The notes: generated by a model not told the origin, from the letters alone. DNA of 64,000 nt from Aggregatibacter actinomycetemcomitans (GCF_003130205.1 NZ_NRDF01000001.1:248001-312000), one strand, 5' to 3'; counted from the first letter of the stretch, positions 27,185-38,800 are shown. Program-made: numbers and translations.

Positions 27185-28624
27185 ATGAAAGTATTACACG
27201 TTTGCTCGGAGTTATATCCTTTACTGAAAACCGGCGGGTTAGCCGATGTCATGGGCGCCTTGCCTTTTGCACAAAAAGACATCGGCATTGATACGCGAAT
27301 CGTACTACCGGCATATCCTGCCATTGCAGTCGGTATTCCGCATACTTCCGTCGTGGCGGAATTTGATAATTTCGCCAGACACATTATTTTACGTTACGGT
27401 GAATACAACGGCATCGGCGTTTATTTGATTGACGCGCCGCATTTGTACACACGCGAGGGTAATCCTTATCACGATGCCAATTACAACGATTACGCCGATA
27501 ACTATAAACGCTTTGCCCTGTTGGGTTGGGTTGGTGCGGAACTGGCGACCGGTTTGGACAGCTGGTGGCGTGCAGAAGTGGTGCATGCCCATGACTGGCA
27601 CGCCGGACTGGCAGCCGCGTATTTATACCATAAAGGGCGTCCTGCCAAATCGGTATTCACTATCCATAATCTGGCGTATCAAGGTCCGTTTGATTATCGC
27701 CATTTATTTGAAATTGGTTTGCCGGCAGAAATGTTCCATGTGAACGGTTTGGAACTCTTCGGGCAAATTTCTTATTTGAAAGCAGGTTTGTATTATTCCG
27801 ATGTGGTTACGGCGGTGAGCCCGACCTATGCGAGAGAAATTACCACGCCGGAATTTGCGTATGGTTTACAAGGTTTATTGTCCAGCCTCGATCAAGAAGG
27901 TCGTTTGGTGGGCATTTTAAACGGGGTCGATGAAAAAATCTGGCACCCGAATTGCGATCAATACATTCAGCACGCGTATAAATTGAAATACATGGGCGGA
28001 AAAGGGAAAAATAAAGCGGATTTACAGGCTTATTTCAACCTACCGCAGCGATCCGATGCGCTATTGTTTGTGATGGTCACCCGCTTAACGGAACAAAAAG
28101 GCGTGGATTTACTGTTAGAAAGCGCCGATGAAATCGTTAAACAAGGCGGGCAACTTGTGATTCTCGGCTCCGGCGCACCGCACTTGGAAGCGGGAATTCG
28201 CAAATTAGCGGAAGATTATCCGCAAAATGTTGCCGTGAAAATCGGTTACGATGAAGCGTTATCCCATTTAATGCTTGCCGGCGGGGATGTGATTTTAGTC
28301 CCAAGTCGTTTTGAGCCTTGCGGTTTAACCCAATTATACGGCTTGAAATACGGCACATTGCCATTAGTCCGCGCAACCGGCGGCTTGGCGGATACGGTGG
28401 TTAACGCTTCCGTCGAAAATATTCAAACGCGAACAGCAACAGGTTTTGTCTTTACACACGCAACAGCTGATGACTTACGTCATGCGTTGCAAGCGGCATT
28501 TGCTTTATGGAAAAAACAACGCTTATGGGCAAGTGTTCGAGTTATTGCAATGGAACAAGATTTCAGTTGGCAAATCTCTGCAACCCACTACCAACATTTA
28601 TATCAACGAATTTTATCTAAGTAA
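27185..28624 (+). CDS. glgA: Glycogen synthase
   Basis: GlgA transfers glucose from ADP-glucose to the non-reducing end of glycogen. The 479-residue GT5 enzyme has the ADP-glucose-binding KTGGLADV at residues 15-22, HAHDWHAGLAAAYL, and the C-terminal GT-B motif PSRFEPCGLTQLYGLKYGTL with the conserved Glu. The 206-base gap after glgC contains a partial uptake-sequence hairpin, so glgA may have partly separate expression. glgP follows after 123 bases. Confidence 0.97.
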   Translation: MKVLHVCSELYPLLKTGGLADVMGALPFAQKDIGIDTRIVLPAYPAIAVGIPHTSVVAEFDNFARHIILRYGEYNGIGVYLIDAPHLYTREGNPYHDANYNDYADNYKRFALLGWVGAELATGLDSWWRAEVVHAHDWHAGLAAAYLYHKGRPAKSVFTIHNLAYQGPFDYRHLFEIGLPAEMFHVNGLELFGQISYLKAGLYYSDVVTAVSPTYAREITTPEFAYGLQGLLSSLDQEGRLVGILNGVDEKIWHPNCDQYIQHAYKLKYMGGKGKNKADLQAYFNLPQRSDALLFVMVTRLTEQKGVDLLLESADEIVKQGGQLVILGSGAPHLEAGIRKLAEDYPQNVAVKIGYDEALSHLMLAGGDVILVPSRFEPCGLTQLYGLKYGTLPLVRATGGLADTVVNASVENIQTRTATGFVFTHATADDLRHALQAAFALWKKQRLWASVRVIAMEQDFSWQISATHYQHLYQRILSK

Positions 28625-28641
28625 TGAAATAGTTAATCTTT

Positions 28642-28690
28642 CGTTCAAGTAAAAATGCGGCTTGAACGGAATATTATTGTTGTTTTTTTA
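28642..28690 (+). terminator. Hairpin between glgA and glgP (possible attenuator)
   Basis: CGTTCAAG at 28642-28649 pairs with CTTGAACG at 28661-28668 around an 11-base loop. A T7 run follows about 15 bases later rather than directly. It could reduce read-through into glgP or protect the upstream mRNA. As a terminator it is weak. Confidence 0.35.
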
Positions 28691-28747
28691 TCTCGAATGA
28701 TTAAAATTTCACCCGTTTTTTTGATTGTTAACTGAGGACTATTTTAT

Positions 28748-31213
28748 ATGATAATGGATAACTTCGATTCTCCATTCTTGTACGATCATCCCGAAATCGA
28801 TGTGGCATCATTGAAGAAGGCGATCGTCTATAAACTGATTTTTCTTATCGGGCGCTCGCCTAAAGAGGCAAGTCAACGCGACTGGTTAAACGCGACCTTA
28901 TATGCAGTGCGTGATTTTGTTACGGAAGGTTGGATCACCACCGCCCGCCGAGCCAGAGTAGAAGGCTCACGTCGCGTTTATTATTTATCCATGGAGTTTT
29001 TGATCGGTCGCACTTTGTCTAACGCTATGATTGCCGAAGGGCTTTATGAAATCACCCGTGATGCGCTTTCCGAGCTTAATGTTGATTTGGAAGAAATTAT
29101 TCAAAAGGAAGTGGACCCGGGCTTGGGGAATGGCGGTTTAGGTCGTTTGGCGGCTTGTTTTATGGATTCTATTGCAACGTTGGGTTTACCGGGCATGGGG
29201 TATGGTATTCGTTACGAATATGGAATGTTCCGGCAAAAAATTGAAGACGGTCAACAGGTAGAACGCCCGGATGCGTGGTTGGAAAAAGGTGCACCGTGGG
29301 AGTTTATTCGCCCGTCTAAACGCTTCACCGTGCCTTTCGGCGGCAACATTCATTTTGAAGATAAAAAATGTATTTGGGACATCGGTGAGCGCGTCGTAGC
29401 ATTGGCCTATGACCAAGTTATCCCGGGCTATCAAAATGATTCTGCGGCAACTTTACGTTTATGGGCCGCACACGCCGGTGAAATGTTCAATTTAGACGAT
29501 TTCAATCGCGGTCAACACATTGCCGCGATGGAAAGCCGTGCGTCAATTAAAAACCTTTCCCGCGTGTTATATCCGGACGATTCCACTTGGAACGGTCGTG
29601 AATTGCGTTTACGTCAGGAATATTTCCTGGTTTCCGCCTCATTACAGGATATTATTCGTCGTCATAAACGTACCCATAACACCATTGAGAATCTTGCGGA
29701 AAAAGTGGCGGTTCACTTAAATGACACCCACCCGGCATTGGCAATTCCCGAATTAATGCGCATATTAATTGATGAAGAATGTTTCGCATGGCAAAAAGCC
29801 TGGGATATGACCCGTCGTATTTTCTCTTATACCTGCCACACCTTAATGTCCGAAGCATTGGAAACCTGGCCGGTAGAAATGATGGCGAAAATCCTACCGC
29901 GTCATTTACAAATGATTTTTGAAATTAACGATCATTTCCTCGAATATGTAAAAACCTACATCACCACCGACATGGATTTCATCCGTCGCGTATCTTTGGT
30001 AGAAGAGGGTGATCAACGTAAAGTGCGCATGGGCTGGTTGTCCGTAGTAGGTTCTCACAAAGTCAACGGCGTGGCGGCAATTCACTCCGATTTGATGGTA
30101 ACCTCAACCTTTGCCGACTTCGCCCGTATTTATCCGGAACGCTTCACCAATGTTACCAACGGTATTACACCGCGTCGTTGGTTAGCCGTAGCGAACCCGA
30201 AATTGGCGGCACTTTTCGATCAATATATCGGTAGCGACTGGCGTTGTGATTTAAGCCAAATTGCATTGTTGAAAGAACACGCCAATGAATCTGAATTTAA
30301 ATGCGCTACTGCCGACATTAAATTCGATAACAAAGTACGTCTTGCCAATTATGTGAAGAAAGAATTGGGCATTGAGCTTGACCCGCACGCTTTGTTTGAT
30401 GTGCAGGTGAAGCGTATTCATGAATATAAACGCCAAATTCTCAACGTGTTGCACATTATCGCACGTTACAATGAAATGCTGGCTCACCTGGAAAAAGACT
30501 GGCAACCGCGTGTCTTTATCTTAGCCGGTAAAGCCGCTTCCGCTTACTACGCGGCAAAACAAACCATTCATTTGATTAATGACGTTGCCAACGTGATTAA
30601 TAACGATGTCCGTTTGCGCGGTCGTTTAAAAGTAGTATTCATCCCGAACTACAGCGTCAGTCTGGCGCAGTTAATCATTCCGGCGGCGGATACTTCCGAG
30701 CAAATCTCCCTGGCGGGTACGGAAGCCTCCGGTACCGGTAACATGAAGTTCGCCCTTAACGGCGCCTTAATATTAGGTACGTTGGACGGTGCGAACGTGG
30801 AAATTCTCGAAAATGTCGGTAAAGACAACATCTTCATTTTCGGTAACACCGTTGAGCAAGTAGAGCAGTTACGCCGTGACGGTTACCGTCCGTTTGATTA
30901 TTATCAAAATGACGCGGAATTAAGAACGGTGGTTGATCAAATCATCAACGGCGCGTTCTCACCGAATGACCCGAATCGCTATCTGCAATTGTTACAGGGT
31001 CTCCAATATCACGACTATTATCAGGTGTTTGCCGATTTCCGCAGTTATGTTGATATGCAAAAAGTGGTGGACGAGAAATATAAAAACCGTGATGCGTGGA
31101 TTAAAAGCACTATTCAAAACATCGTCAACATGGGCTATTTCTCCTCCGACCGGACGATTAAGGAATACGCGGAAAATATCTGGAATATTGAACCGCTAAA
31201 ACTGGCAAAATAA
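28748..31213 (+). CDS. glgP: Glycogen/maltodextrin phosphorylase
   Basis: GlgP releases glucose-1-phosphate from glycogen ends using phosphate and pyridoxal phosphate. The 821-residue GT35 protein has the PLP site [16 protein letters not shown] with Lys at residue 667, and [16 protein letters not shown] and [17 protein letters not shown] in the N-terminal half. Length matches bacterial phosphorylases. GAGG lies about ten bases before the ATG at 28748; the ATG at 28754 is an alternative. It is the last gene of the cluster and is followed by a strong terminator. Confidence 0.97.
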   Translation: MIMDNFDSPFLYDHPEIDVASLKKAIVYKLIFLIGRSPKEASQRDWLNATLYAVRDFVTEGWITTARRARVEGSRRVYYLSMEFLIGRTLSNAMIAEGLYEITRDALSELNVDLEEIIQKEVDPGLGNGGLGRLAACFMDSIATLGLPGMGYGIRYEYGMFRQKIEDGQQVERPDAWLEKGAPWEFIRPSKRFTVPFGGNIHFEDKKCIWDIGERVVALAYDQVIPGYQNDSAATLRLWAAHAGEMFNLDDFNRGQHIAAMESRASIKNLSRVLYPDDSTWNGRELRLRQEYFLVSASLQDIIRRHKRTHNTIENLAEKVAVHLNDTHPALAIPELMRILIDEECFAWQKAWDMTRRIFSYTCHTLMSEALETWPVEMMAKILPRHLQMIFEINDHFLEYVKTYITTDMDFIRRVSLVEEGDQRKVRMGWLSVVGSHKVNGVAAIHSDLMVTSTFADFARIYPERFTNVTNGITPRRWLAVANPKLAALFDQYIGSDWRCDLSQIALLKEHANESEFKCATADIKFDNKVRLANYVKKELGIELDPHALFDVQVKRIHEYKRQILNVLHIIARYNEMLAHLEKDWQPRVFILAGKAASAYYAAKQTIHLINDVANVINNDVRLRGRLKVVFIPNYSVSLAQLIIPAADTSEQISLAGTEASGTGNMKFALNGALILGTLDGANVEILENVGKDNIFIFGNTVEQVEQLRRDGYRPFDYYQNDAELRTVVDQIINGAFSPNDPNRYLQLLQGLQYHDYYQVFADFRSYVDMQKVVDEKYKNRDAWIKSTIQNIVNMGYFSSDRTIKEYAENIWNIEPLKLAK

Positions 31214-31229
31214 CCGACCATTAAAAATT

Positions 31230-31260
31230 AACCCCGCTCATCTTGAGCGGGGTTTTGTTT
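31230..31260 (+). terminator. Rho-independent terminator of the glycogen operon
   Basis: AACCCCGCTCA (31230-31240) and TGAGCGGGGTT (31244-31254) form an 11-base-pair GC-rich stem with a 3-base loop, followed by TTGTTT. It ends the run of glycogen genes. Confidence 0.93.
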
Positions 31261-31330
31261 ATTTATGAAAAGTGCGGTTGAAATTTTCAGTGTTTTTGAA
31301 GTGAAAAGTGCATCAAAGATGACCGCACTT

Positions 31331-31936
31331 TTAGTTGGCGGGTTTTGTTTTGCGTGCTTTATACCATTTCCAGGCAACGAATATGACTAAAACGGCAACC
31401 AGAACATAAATTACCGACTGTCCTTTTTTAATTTGTTCGTGCAACCAATCCAGATTACTGGCGCCGAAATCGCCTAAATATACCCAAATCGGAACGGAAA
31501 TAATGGAAGCGACTAAATCCAATAAAAGAAAGCGGATGAAACTGACACGACGGGTAATGCCTGCAACCATGTAAATCGGTGCGCGTAGTCCCGGCAGAAA
31601 GCGGGCGATAAATAAGACACGGTTGCCGTACTGATCAAATTTATTGCGAACCAAACGTAAGCGTTCTACCGTTAGGAAACGGCGAATCGGGCGAAAGCGT
31701 AAGATTTTTACGCCATAAATACGTCCTAACCAATACATGGTACTGTCGCCCGACAATACGCCGAAGAAGCTGACCAGCAACATAACGTGTACATTGGCGT
31801 AGCCTAAACCTGAAATGACGCCGCCGGAAACTAAAGTAATATCTTCCGGAATCGGCACGCCAAAGCCACAAATAATCAACACGAATAAAACGGCGAAATA
31901 ACCGTAATCGGTAAAAAAACTAATTAAAAATTCCAT
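31331..31936 (-). CDS. DedA-family membrane protein
   Basis: DedA proteins are inner-membrane proteins; some members flip undecaprenyl phosphate or phospholipids, and others support membrane potential. The 201-residue protein shows CGFGVPIPEDITLVSGGVISG with the conserved acidic residue, a re-entrant loop region, and FIARFLPGLRAPIYMVAGITR with the family arginine. Four or five hydrophobic segments are visible. The tail (WKWYKARKTKPAN) is basic. It is convergent with glgP and divergent from rplY. The specific member and substrate cannot be told from sequence alone. Confidence 0.88.
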   Translation of the reverse strand: MEFLISFFTDYGYFAVLFVLIICGFGVPIPEDITLVSGGVISGLGYANVHVMLLVSFFGVLSGDSTMYWLGRIYGVKILRFRPIRRFLTVERLRLVRNKFDQYGNRVLFIARFLPGLRAPIYMVAGITRRVSFIRFLLLDLVASIISVPIWVYLGDFGASNLDWLHEQIKKGQSVIYVLVAVLVIFVAWKWYKARKTKPAN

Positions 31937-32022
31937 TATATACTCTTAAAATCGATAAAAAAGAACGCGTTATTTTAGCCTGTTTTTAGTTGTAATATCT
32001 AGGGAAATTATGGGATTTTAAT

Positions 32023-32149
32023 TTGCTTTACATTTGTGAATTCATTATAATGCACCACCTCAAAGTTCAGGCTTTGAGCAAATTTTGTGAACTCGCTGGG
32101 TCGCCTGCGATTTTTTATTTAAATCTTTTTACATTAAGAGAATATTAAA
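32023..32149 (+). promoter_or_regulatory. rplY promoter and structured 5' leader
   Basis: TTGCTT at 32023-32028, a 17-base spacer and TATAAT at 32046-32051 form a strong promoter. Transcription would start near 32058, giving a leader of about 92 bases. The leader opens with the hairpin CTCAAAG/CTTTGAG (32059-32065 with 32072-32078). A second short GC-rich stem (TCGC...GCGA, 32093-32110) ends directly in six T residues. Autoregulatory L25 leader RNAs are known in gammaproteobacteria. That this is one, acting by attenuation, is an inference. Confidence 0.6.
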
Positions 32150-32437
32150 ATGGCATTTAAATTTAACGCTGAAGTTCGTACGGCGCAAGGTAAGGGTGCG
32201 AGCCGCCGCCTGCGTCACAACGGTCAAATTCCTGCTATCGTTTACGGTGGTAGCGAAGCGCCGGTTTCCATCATTTTAAATCATGATGATGTAAACAATG
32301 CACAAGTGCACGATACTTTCTATTCTGACGTGATTACGCTAGTGATTGATGGAAAAGAAGTGGCTGTGAAAGTGCAAGCAATGCAACGTCACCCGTTCAA
32401 ACCAAAATTGGTTCACGTTGACTTCAAACGTGTTTAA
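32150..32437 (+). CDS. rplY: 50S ribosomal protein L25
   Basis: L25 binds 5S rRNA in the large ribosomal subunit. The 95-residue short form begins with [20 protein letters not shown] and ends with [18 protein letters not shown], both diagnostic. It lacks the C-terminal CTC-type extension found in other phyla. AAGAG lies upstream of the ATG. It is a single-gene transcript bounded by its own promoter and terminator. Confidence 0.98.
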   Translation: MAFKFNAEVRTAQGKGASRRLRHNGQIPAIVYGGSEAPVSIILNHDDVNNAQVHDTFYSDVITLVIDGKEVAVKVQAMQRHPFKPKLVHVDFKRV

Positions 32438-32446
32438 TGATTGATA

Positions 32447-32476
32447 AAACTCCGGTTATTGCCGGAGTTTTTTCTT
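32447..32476 (+). terminator. Rho-independent terminator of rplY
   Basis: AAACTCCGG (32447-32455) pairs with CCGGAGTTT (32462-32470) around a 6-base loop and runs into TTTTCTTT. Confidence 0.93.
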
Positions 32477-32584
32477 TAGGCGGAAATAAAGTTCGGAACA
32501 AATAATTTAATTTTCTGTCTAAGCCCCGTATTTTGTCCGTTTATCGGACCAATACTTATCCATAAACCCATAAAGGATTTTAAT

Positions 32585-33193
32585 ATGAACAAATTTACTA
32601 AAATCAGTGCAACTGCTTTATTTGCCCTTTTCTTAACTGCTTGTGATAAATCGGCAGACAAAGCGCCGGATGCCAAACCGGAAGCGGCAGCACAAACACA
32701 ATCAGCACCGGCGACTGCCGAAGAGCTAAAAACCGATGAGACGGCTGATTACAAAAAATTAGTAGATTGGAACAAATCTCAAGAACAAACCCAGCTTCAG
32801 GCACAACAAAAATTCCAACAGGATTTAGTTGCTGCGGTGCAAGAGAAAAATGATAAGAAAGTTCAGGAAGCTATTGATGTTTTCAATAAATCCGTACAAG
32901 ACACCATCGCCAGCTTAGATGCGTTGAATATCAGCGCCGATTCTGTAAAAGCGGTGAAAGAACAAACCAAAAACGTACTTGGTTTAGCCAGCAACCTATT
33001 GGTTGAACAAGCGAATGTAAGTTTAGCTGGCCCGACACCAGAACAACAAAAAGCTTACATGGAAAAAGCAGAAAAATTAAGAGATGCGATGTTAGAGCTA
33101 CAAAAACAAAGCGTCGCTTTAGAACAAAAATTTAATCCTGCTCCGGCTGCACCTGCAACAGAACCTGCAGCGCCGGCTCAAGAATCTAAATAA
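32585..33193 (+). CDS. Putative lipoprotein with coiled-coil domain
   Basis: The 202-residue protein has a lipoprotein signal peptide ending in FLTAC with Cys20 as the lipidation site. An Ala/Pro/Gln-rich linker (about residues 24-50) follows, then a helical domain (about 55-180) with several heptad-like stretches such as QEAIDVFNKSVQDTIASLDAL. A Pro/Ala-rich tail ends the chain. It is presumably anchored at the periplasmic side of a membrane; the residue after Cys is Asp, which in Escherichia coli favours retention in the inner membrane. I do not recognise the family. It has its own terminator and no close operon partner. Confidence 0.75.
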   Translation: MNKFTKISATALFALFLTACDKSADKAPDAKPEAAAQTQSAPATAEELKTDETADYKKLVDWNKSQEQTQLQAQQKFQQDLVAAVQEKNDKKVQEAIDVFNKSVQDTIASLDALNISADSVKAVKEQTKNVLGLASNLLVEQANVSLAGPTPEQQKAYMEKAEKLRDAMLELQKQSVALEQKFNPAPAAPATEPAAPAQESK

Positions 33194-33207
33194 TTCCGAC
33201 CACAAGA

Positions 33208-33246
33208 AAATCGCCTTATTGTTGACCGATAAGGCGATTTTTTATT
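33208..33246 (+). terminator. Rho-independent terminator after the lipoprotein gene
   Basis: AAATCGCCTTAT (33208-33219) and ATAAGGCGATTT (33229-33240) form a 12-base-pair stem with a 9-base loop, followed by more T residues. Confidence 0.93.
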
Positions 33247-33339
33247 CCTCCACAGTGCGGTGACAAAAAACAATGTTTTTTAACCCAGTTGAAAGAAACC
33301 TGCTAAAATAGCAGCGGTTTTGATTTCTCCGAATGTCCT

Positions 33340-34221
33340 ATGTTAAAAAAAGTTTTTCCTTTGTTGTTTCTGTTGCCTACCGTTGCCATGGCGCAATCTT
33401 ATGTGGTGTATGATTTTGCCCACAATAAAGTGCTGGAAAGCGGTGCGCCGAATACCGTGCGTCCGATAGCTTCCGTCACCAAACTGATGACGGCAAACGT
33501 ATTTCTGGAACACAACAAAAATCCCCGCTGTACCGCTTCCATTACCGACGACGATTTTGACTACATTAAAGGCACGCACACCAAGTTACCTAAATATACG
33601 CCGATTTCCTGCCGTGAATTGCTGAAAATGATGTTGGTGCATTCCGACAATTATGCCGCTCACGCCTTGTCCCGCTCCGCCGGCATGACACGCTTACAAT
33701 TTATCGGCAAAATGAACGAAAAAGCCAGACAATTGGGTATGACATCCACCCGTTTCAGTGACAGTTCAGGTTTGTCTAATCATAACGTATCCAGCGTGAT
33801 GGACTTGGTGAAACTCACCAAATACTCCATGAAAAAACCGGAAATCAAAGCATTTTCCAATATTTCCTCTACGTATGTGAAAGCAGGGAAGCGCAACGTG
33901 TTTGTGAAAAACACCAACAAATTGGTGCGTGATGAAATGTTCAGCGCGGCAATTAATAAAACCGGCTACATTCGTGAATCGGGCTACAATCTGGTGTTCG
34001 TCAATAACGTGCCTTGCAATAATCGTGCCACCATCGGCGTAATTAGCCTGAATAACAGTTCTTCGGCATACCGCTCCAGTTTCACCAAAAATAAACTGGA
34101 AAAATACGGTTGTACCGCATTAAACAGCAAGGTACTGCGAGACTTTGTGGATGATATGCAGTATGAAGAGGGCTATGACGAAGCCGGAATGGACGAATTA
34201 ATCCGAAAAGTGGCGGGCTAG
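33340..34221 (+). CDS. pbpG: D-alanyl-D-alanine endopeptidase (penicillin-binding protein 7)
   Basis: PBP7 cleaves D-Ala-meso-DAP cross-links in periplasmic peptidoglycan. The 293-residue protein has a signal peptide (MLKKVFPLLFLLPTVAMA). The serine acyltransferase motifs are S45-V-T-K48, S102-D-N104 and K207-T-G209. Motif spacing and length fit PbpG rather than DacA-type carboxypeptidases, which carry an extra C-terminal domain and amphipathic anchor. It stands alone between two terminated units; the muk cluster begins 177 bases later. Confidence 0.92.
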   Translation: MLKKVFPLLFLLPTVAMAQSYVVYDFAHNKVLESGAPNTVRPIASVTKLMTANVFLEHNKNPRCTASITDDDFDYIKGTHTKLPKYTPISCRELLKMMLVHSDNYAAHALSRSAGMTRLQFIGKMNEKARQLGMTSTRFSDSSGLSNHNVSSVMDLVKLTKYSMKKPEIKAFSNISSTYVKAGKRNVFVKNTNKLVRDEMFSAAINKTGYIRESGYNLVFVNNVPCNNRATIGVISLNNSSSAYRSSFTKNKLEKYGCTALNSKVLRDFVDDMQYEEGYDEAGMDELIRKVAG

Positions 34222-34398
34222 AAAGGGATCTTCCGCCTCTTTTTTAGCGATTTTTATAAAATCGTTATCTTAAAAAGAAAACCGTTATAAATTCTTCAAA
34301 TTTTCACCGCACTTGCTATTTTCAAGCTGTTAGAACAATCAAAATCCTGTATAATCTCAGCAATTTTTTGTTTAAATAATGCATTGTGAGATCCCTTA

Positions 34399-35727
34399 AT
34401 GCTTGAAACATCACAAACAATTCCAGAACTGGTTTCATGGGCGAAAGAACGCGAGTTTTCGTTGAATTTACCCACCGATCGTCTGGCGTTTTTATTGGCG
34501 ATTGCCATTTATAATAACGAACGTTTTGACGGTGAAATGATCGAATCGGATCTGGTGGACATTTTTCGCCACGTTTCCGGCGCCTTTAAGCAATCTCAGG
34601 AAACCATTGCCACCCGCGCTAATAACGCCATTAACGAATTGGTAAAACAGCGCTTTCTTAACCGCTTCAGCAGTGAATTTACCGAAGGTTTGGCAATTTA
34701 CCGCTTAACCCCGCTGGGTGTCGGCGTGTCCGATTATTACATTCGTCAACGCGAATTTTCCGCTTTACGCCTTTCCGTTCAGCTTTCCATTGTCGCCGAT
34801 GAAATTCAACGCGCCTCCGACGCTGCCGAAGAAGACGGCGACGAACATTATTGGCGTCGTAACGTGTTTGCGCCGTTGAAATATTCTGTGGCGGAAATTT
34901 TCGACAGCATCGATTTATCGCAACGCATTATGGACGAAAATCAGCAGAGCATTAAGGACGAAATTGCCGGTTTGTTAAGCAAAGATTGGCAGGCGGCGAT
35001 TTCCAGTTGCGAACAATTATTAGACGAAACCTCGGGCAATTTACGCGAATTGCAAGACACCCTCAATGCCGCCGGCGACAAATTGCAGGCGCAGTTACTG
35101 CGCATTCAGGATTGCGTTATCGGGCGCGGTGAACTGTATTTTATTGATGAACTGATCACCAATTTACAAGCGAAACTAGACCGCATTATCAGCTGGGGAC
35201 AACAAGCCATTGATTTGTGGATCGGCTACGACCGCCATGTACACAAATTTATCCGTACCGCTATCGACATGGATAAAAATCGGGTCTTCTCACAGCGTTT
35301 ACGCAATTCCATTCATAATTATTTCGAGCATCCGTGGTTTTTATGGACGGCACAGGCGGAGCGTTTGGTGGATTTGCGCGACGAAGAACTGGCGTTGCGC
35401 GAAGAAGATGCGCTGGGCGAATTACCGGAGGAGTTGCAATACGAATCCCTGGCGGATATTCGCGAGCAGATTGTGGAGCATATGCAAACCTTACTTATTG
35501 ATTACCGCGAACATCAACGTCCGATTAATTTGAGCATGGTATTAAAACAACAACTGGAAAGTTATCCGTTGTCGCAACATTTCGATGTGGCGCGGATTAT
35601 CGTGGATCAAGCGGTGCGTCTGGGCATGGCAAGCGCCGATTTAAGCGGTATTTATCCGATTTGGGAAAGCATTAACGAGCGCTGCGCGGAAGTGCAGGCG
35701 AATGTTATTGATGAATATAAAAGCTAA
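34399..35727 (+). CDS. mukF: Chromosome partition protein MukF (kleisin)
   Basis: MukF bridges the MukB heads and binds MukE in the MukBEF condensin. The 442-residue protein has an N-terminal winged-helix dimerisation domain ([20 protein letters not shown]), the middle helical region, and a C-terminal winged helix ending in [20 protein letters not shown]. Length matches Escherichia coli MukF (440). It is separated from mukE by a 3.5-kb acyltransferase gene and an uptake-sequence pair, so mukF and mukEB are probably not translated as a tight unit here. Confidence 0.96.
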   Translation: MLETSQTIPELVSWAKEREFSLNLPTDRLAFLLAIAIYNNERFDGEMIESDLVDIFRHVSGAFKQSQETIATRANNAINELVKQRFLNRFSSEFTEGLAIYRLTPLGVGVSDYYIRQREFSALRLSVQLSIVADEIQRASDAAEEDGDEHYWRRNVFAPLKYSVAEIFDSIDLSQRIMDENQQSIKDEIAGLLSKDWQAAISSCEQLLDETSGNLRELQDTLNAAGDKLQAQLLRIQDCVIGRGELYFIDELITNLQAKLDRIISWGQQAIDLWIGYDRHVHKFIRTAIDMDKNRVFSQRLRNSIHNYFEHPWFLWTAQAERLVDLRDEELALREEDALGELPEELQYESLADIREQIVEHMQTLLIDYREHQRPINLSMVLKQQLESYPLSQHFDVARIIVDQAVRLGMASADLSGIYPIWESINERCAEVQANVIDEYKS

Positions 35728-35801
35728 AAAAAGTGCGGTTGTTTTTAAAAAAGTTTTTAAGGGAGAACAAAAAAACGCGTAAAATTCCGACCGCACTTTT
35801 T
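35728..35801. repeat. Inverted uptake-sequence pair between mukF and the LplT-Aas gene
   Basis: AAAAAGTGCGGT follows the mukF stop directly (35728-35739), and its complement ACCGCACTTTTT lies at 35790-35801, giving 12-base arms with a 50-base interior. A folded RNA would have a large loop, so termination is likely to be partial. It marks a transcript boundary after mukF. Confidence 0.55.
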
Positions 35802-35830
35802 GATAAAAACGAATCAATATAAAGGAAAAC

Positions 35831-38800
35831 ATGAAAGAATTACTCAAAATCCGCGGCTTTTTACCTTATCTCGCCATTGCATTTTTAAATGCGGGCGTGG
35901 ATTTGGCGCATAAAATTACTATTCAAAACGTGCTGTTAAAAAGTTTTGACGGCGATACGTTAGTGGTGCTGACAGCGTTAGTCAATGCCATGATTCTGTT
36001 ACCTTTCGTGTTTCTGTTTTCACCTTCTGGTTTTATTAATGACAAATATTCCCAAACGAAAGTCATTCGTTATGCTGCCGTTGCCGGCGTGTTGATTTCC
36101 TTTGCGATTTTCCTCAGCTACTTTTTTGGCGCATTTGAGCTTGCTTTCCTGCTGACCTTGATTCTGGCAGTGCAAAGTGCGGTTTATTCTCCCGCCAAAT
36201 ACGGGATTATCAAATCCATTGTGGGCACGGAAAATCTGGGCGCCGCCAACGGTATCATTCAAGCCTTAACCATCGTGGCGATTTTATTCAGTTCCTTTGC
36301 CTTCTCTTATCTTTTTGAAGCCATTTATGTGGCGGGCGACAACCCGGCAGATATTCTTTCCAGCATTTATGTGATCGGTTTCTTAATGGTGATTTTCAGT
36401 GCATTTGAAGCGGTTTTCGCCTTTAGATTGCCATATTTCCCACCGGTAGAAAGTGAACAACAAACGCAATTCAGCGGCAAAAAATATTTCTCTTTAAGCT
36501 ACCTAAGAGAAAACATGAAATTAGTTCGCGCCGATAAGAATATTTGGCTCAGCATTATCGGATTAAGTATTTTCTGGGGTGTTTCACAGGTGATTGTGGC
36601 GGCATTTCCGGCGCATTACAAAATGCTGTTTAACGATGATAACGCGTTAATTATCCAAATGATTTTAGCCATCAGCGGCATCGGTTCAATTGTCGGTTCC
36701 TACATTGCGGGCGCCATGTCCAAACATCATATTGAATTAGGCATTGTCCCCCTCGGTGCGCTAGGGTTATTTGTTTCCTTATTTTTCCTGGCGTCTTCCG
36801 GCAATGCGCTGTTGATTAGTTTCTGTTCCTTCTGTTTCGGTTTATTCGGCGGGCTATTTATCGTGCCGCTCAATGCCACTATTCAATTCTTCGCACCGGA
36901 AGCCAAAATGGGGAAAATTATTGCCGGCAATAACTTCATACAAAACATCGCGATGATTGGCTTTTTGCTGTTAAGCATCGCGTTTGTTTATGCGGATATT
37001 TCCACCACCGGCTTGTTTATTTTCGTTTCCGTAGTCTGTTTTGTCGGTTCCTTGTATGCCATTTTGCAATTGCCGCATTTATTCACCCGTTTATTTTTAT
37101 TGTTGTTCCTGAAAACCGGCTATCGTTTCCATGTGGAAGGTTTGAAGAATTTACCGCAAAGCGGCGGTGTATTGTTATTGGGTAACCATATCAGCTGGAT
37201 CGACTGGTTAGTGCTGCAAGCCGCCAGCCCGCGCGCCATTAAATTCGTGATGTATCGCGGCATTTACAACAAATGGTATCTCACCTGGATTTTCAAATTC
37301 TTCAAAGTGATTCCTATCGGCGCGGGTTCCAGCAAGGAAAGCATCGAAACCATTCGTCAGTATTTGGAAAACGGCGAAGTGGTGGCGTTGTTCCCGGAAG
37401 GGCATATCAGCTATAACGGACAGATTAACGAATTCCAATGCGGCTACGAATTAAGCATTAAAGAATGGCAAGATGTATGCGTCGTGCCGTTTTATTTGCG
37501 TGGTTTGTGGGGTTCCAGCTTCTCCCGTGGGGACGAACATTATAAAGAACTGACCAAACAACGCGGTAAACGCGACATTATCGTGGCGTTCGGCAAGCCG
37601 ATTCGAGAGTTTATCGATCATGTTGCCATGAAACAAAAAGTGGTCGAGTTATCGTTTTCTTCTTGGGAAAGTTTTATTTCCCGTCAACAACCGTTGACCC
37701 ATTATTGGCTGGAAATGGCTAAAAGCAATTTATTCCGCGAATGCGTTGCCGATAGCATGGGCACGGAACTGACCAATGGGAAATTTCTCAGTGCAGTATT
37801 GTTATTCAGTAAGCTGTTTAAACAAACGCTGAATAACGAGAAAAATATCGGTGTATTATTGCCAAGCTCCGCCATGGGCGCCATCGTGAATATAGCGTTA
37901 TTTGTGAACGGTAAAGTGCCGGTGAATCTGAATTACACCTTAAGCGAACAAAGTATGGCGTTGGCACTGAAAAAAGCCAACATTCAACAGGTGATTACTT
38001 CCGAAAAATTCCTCGCAAAATTAACCGGCAAAGGATTTGATTATCAGGTGCTGCTCTCCGACAAAGCGGTGATGATGGAAACATTAGGCAAGTCTATCGG
38101 CAAAACACAAAAAACGCTGGCATTTTTGACCGCACTTTTTGTCCCGGCGGGCTGGATTAAATTATTGAATTTTGCCGATGTAAGCCTGGACGACACCGCA
38201 ACTATCTTATTCAGTAGTGGCAGTGAAGGGGAGCCGAAGGGCGTTGAATTAACCCATAAAAATCTATTAACCAACATTCGTCAAATCAGTGACTTATTGA
38301 ATTTCAGAAAAAACGATGTAATTTTAAATTCCTTGCCGATTTTCCATTCTTTCGGGTTAACCGTGACAACGTTACTTCCGTTATGTGAAGGGGTGAAAAT
38401 GGTGAGCGTGCCTGATCCGACGGACGGCGCCGCCGTGGGCAAAATGGCGGCGCGCCATAATGTCAGCATTTTATTCGGCACTTCAACGTTTTTCCGTCTG
38501 TACAATCGAAATAAAAAATTGCACCCGCTAATGTTCCAGAATATCCGCATGGTGGTTGCAGGCGCGGAAAAACTGAAAGCAGACGTGAAAGAAGCGTTCC
38601 GTTTGAAATTCGGCTTAGACATTTATGAAGGCTACGGCACCACCGAAACCGCACCGGTTGCAGCGGTGAATATGCCGAATATTCTGGAAAAAGAAACCTT
38701 AAAAGAACTGACCTTTAACAAGCAGGGCTCCGTCGGCTTACCGTTGCCGGGCACCATTATTAAAATTGTGGATCCGGAAAGCCTGCGGGAACTTGCTACC

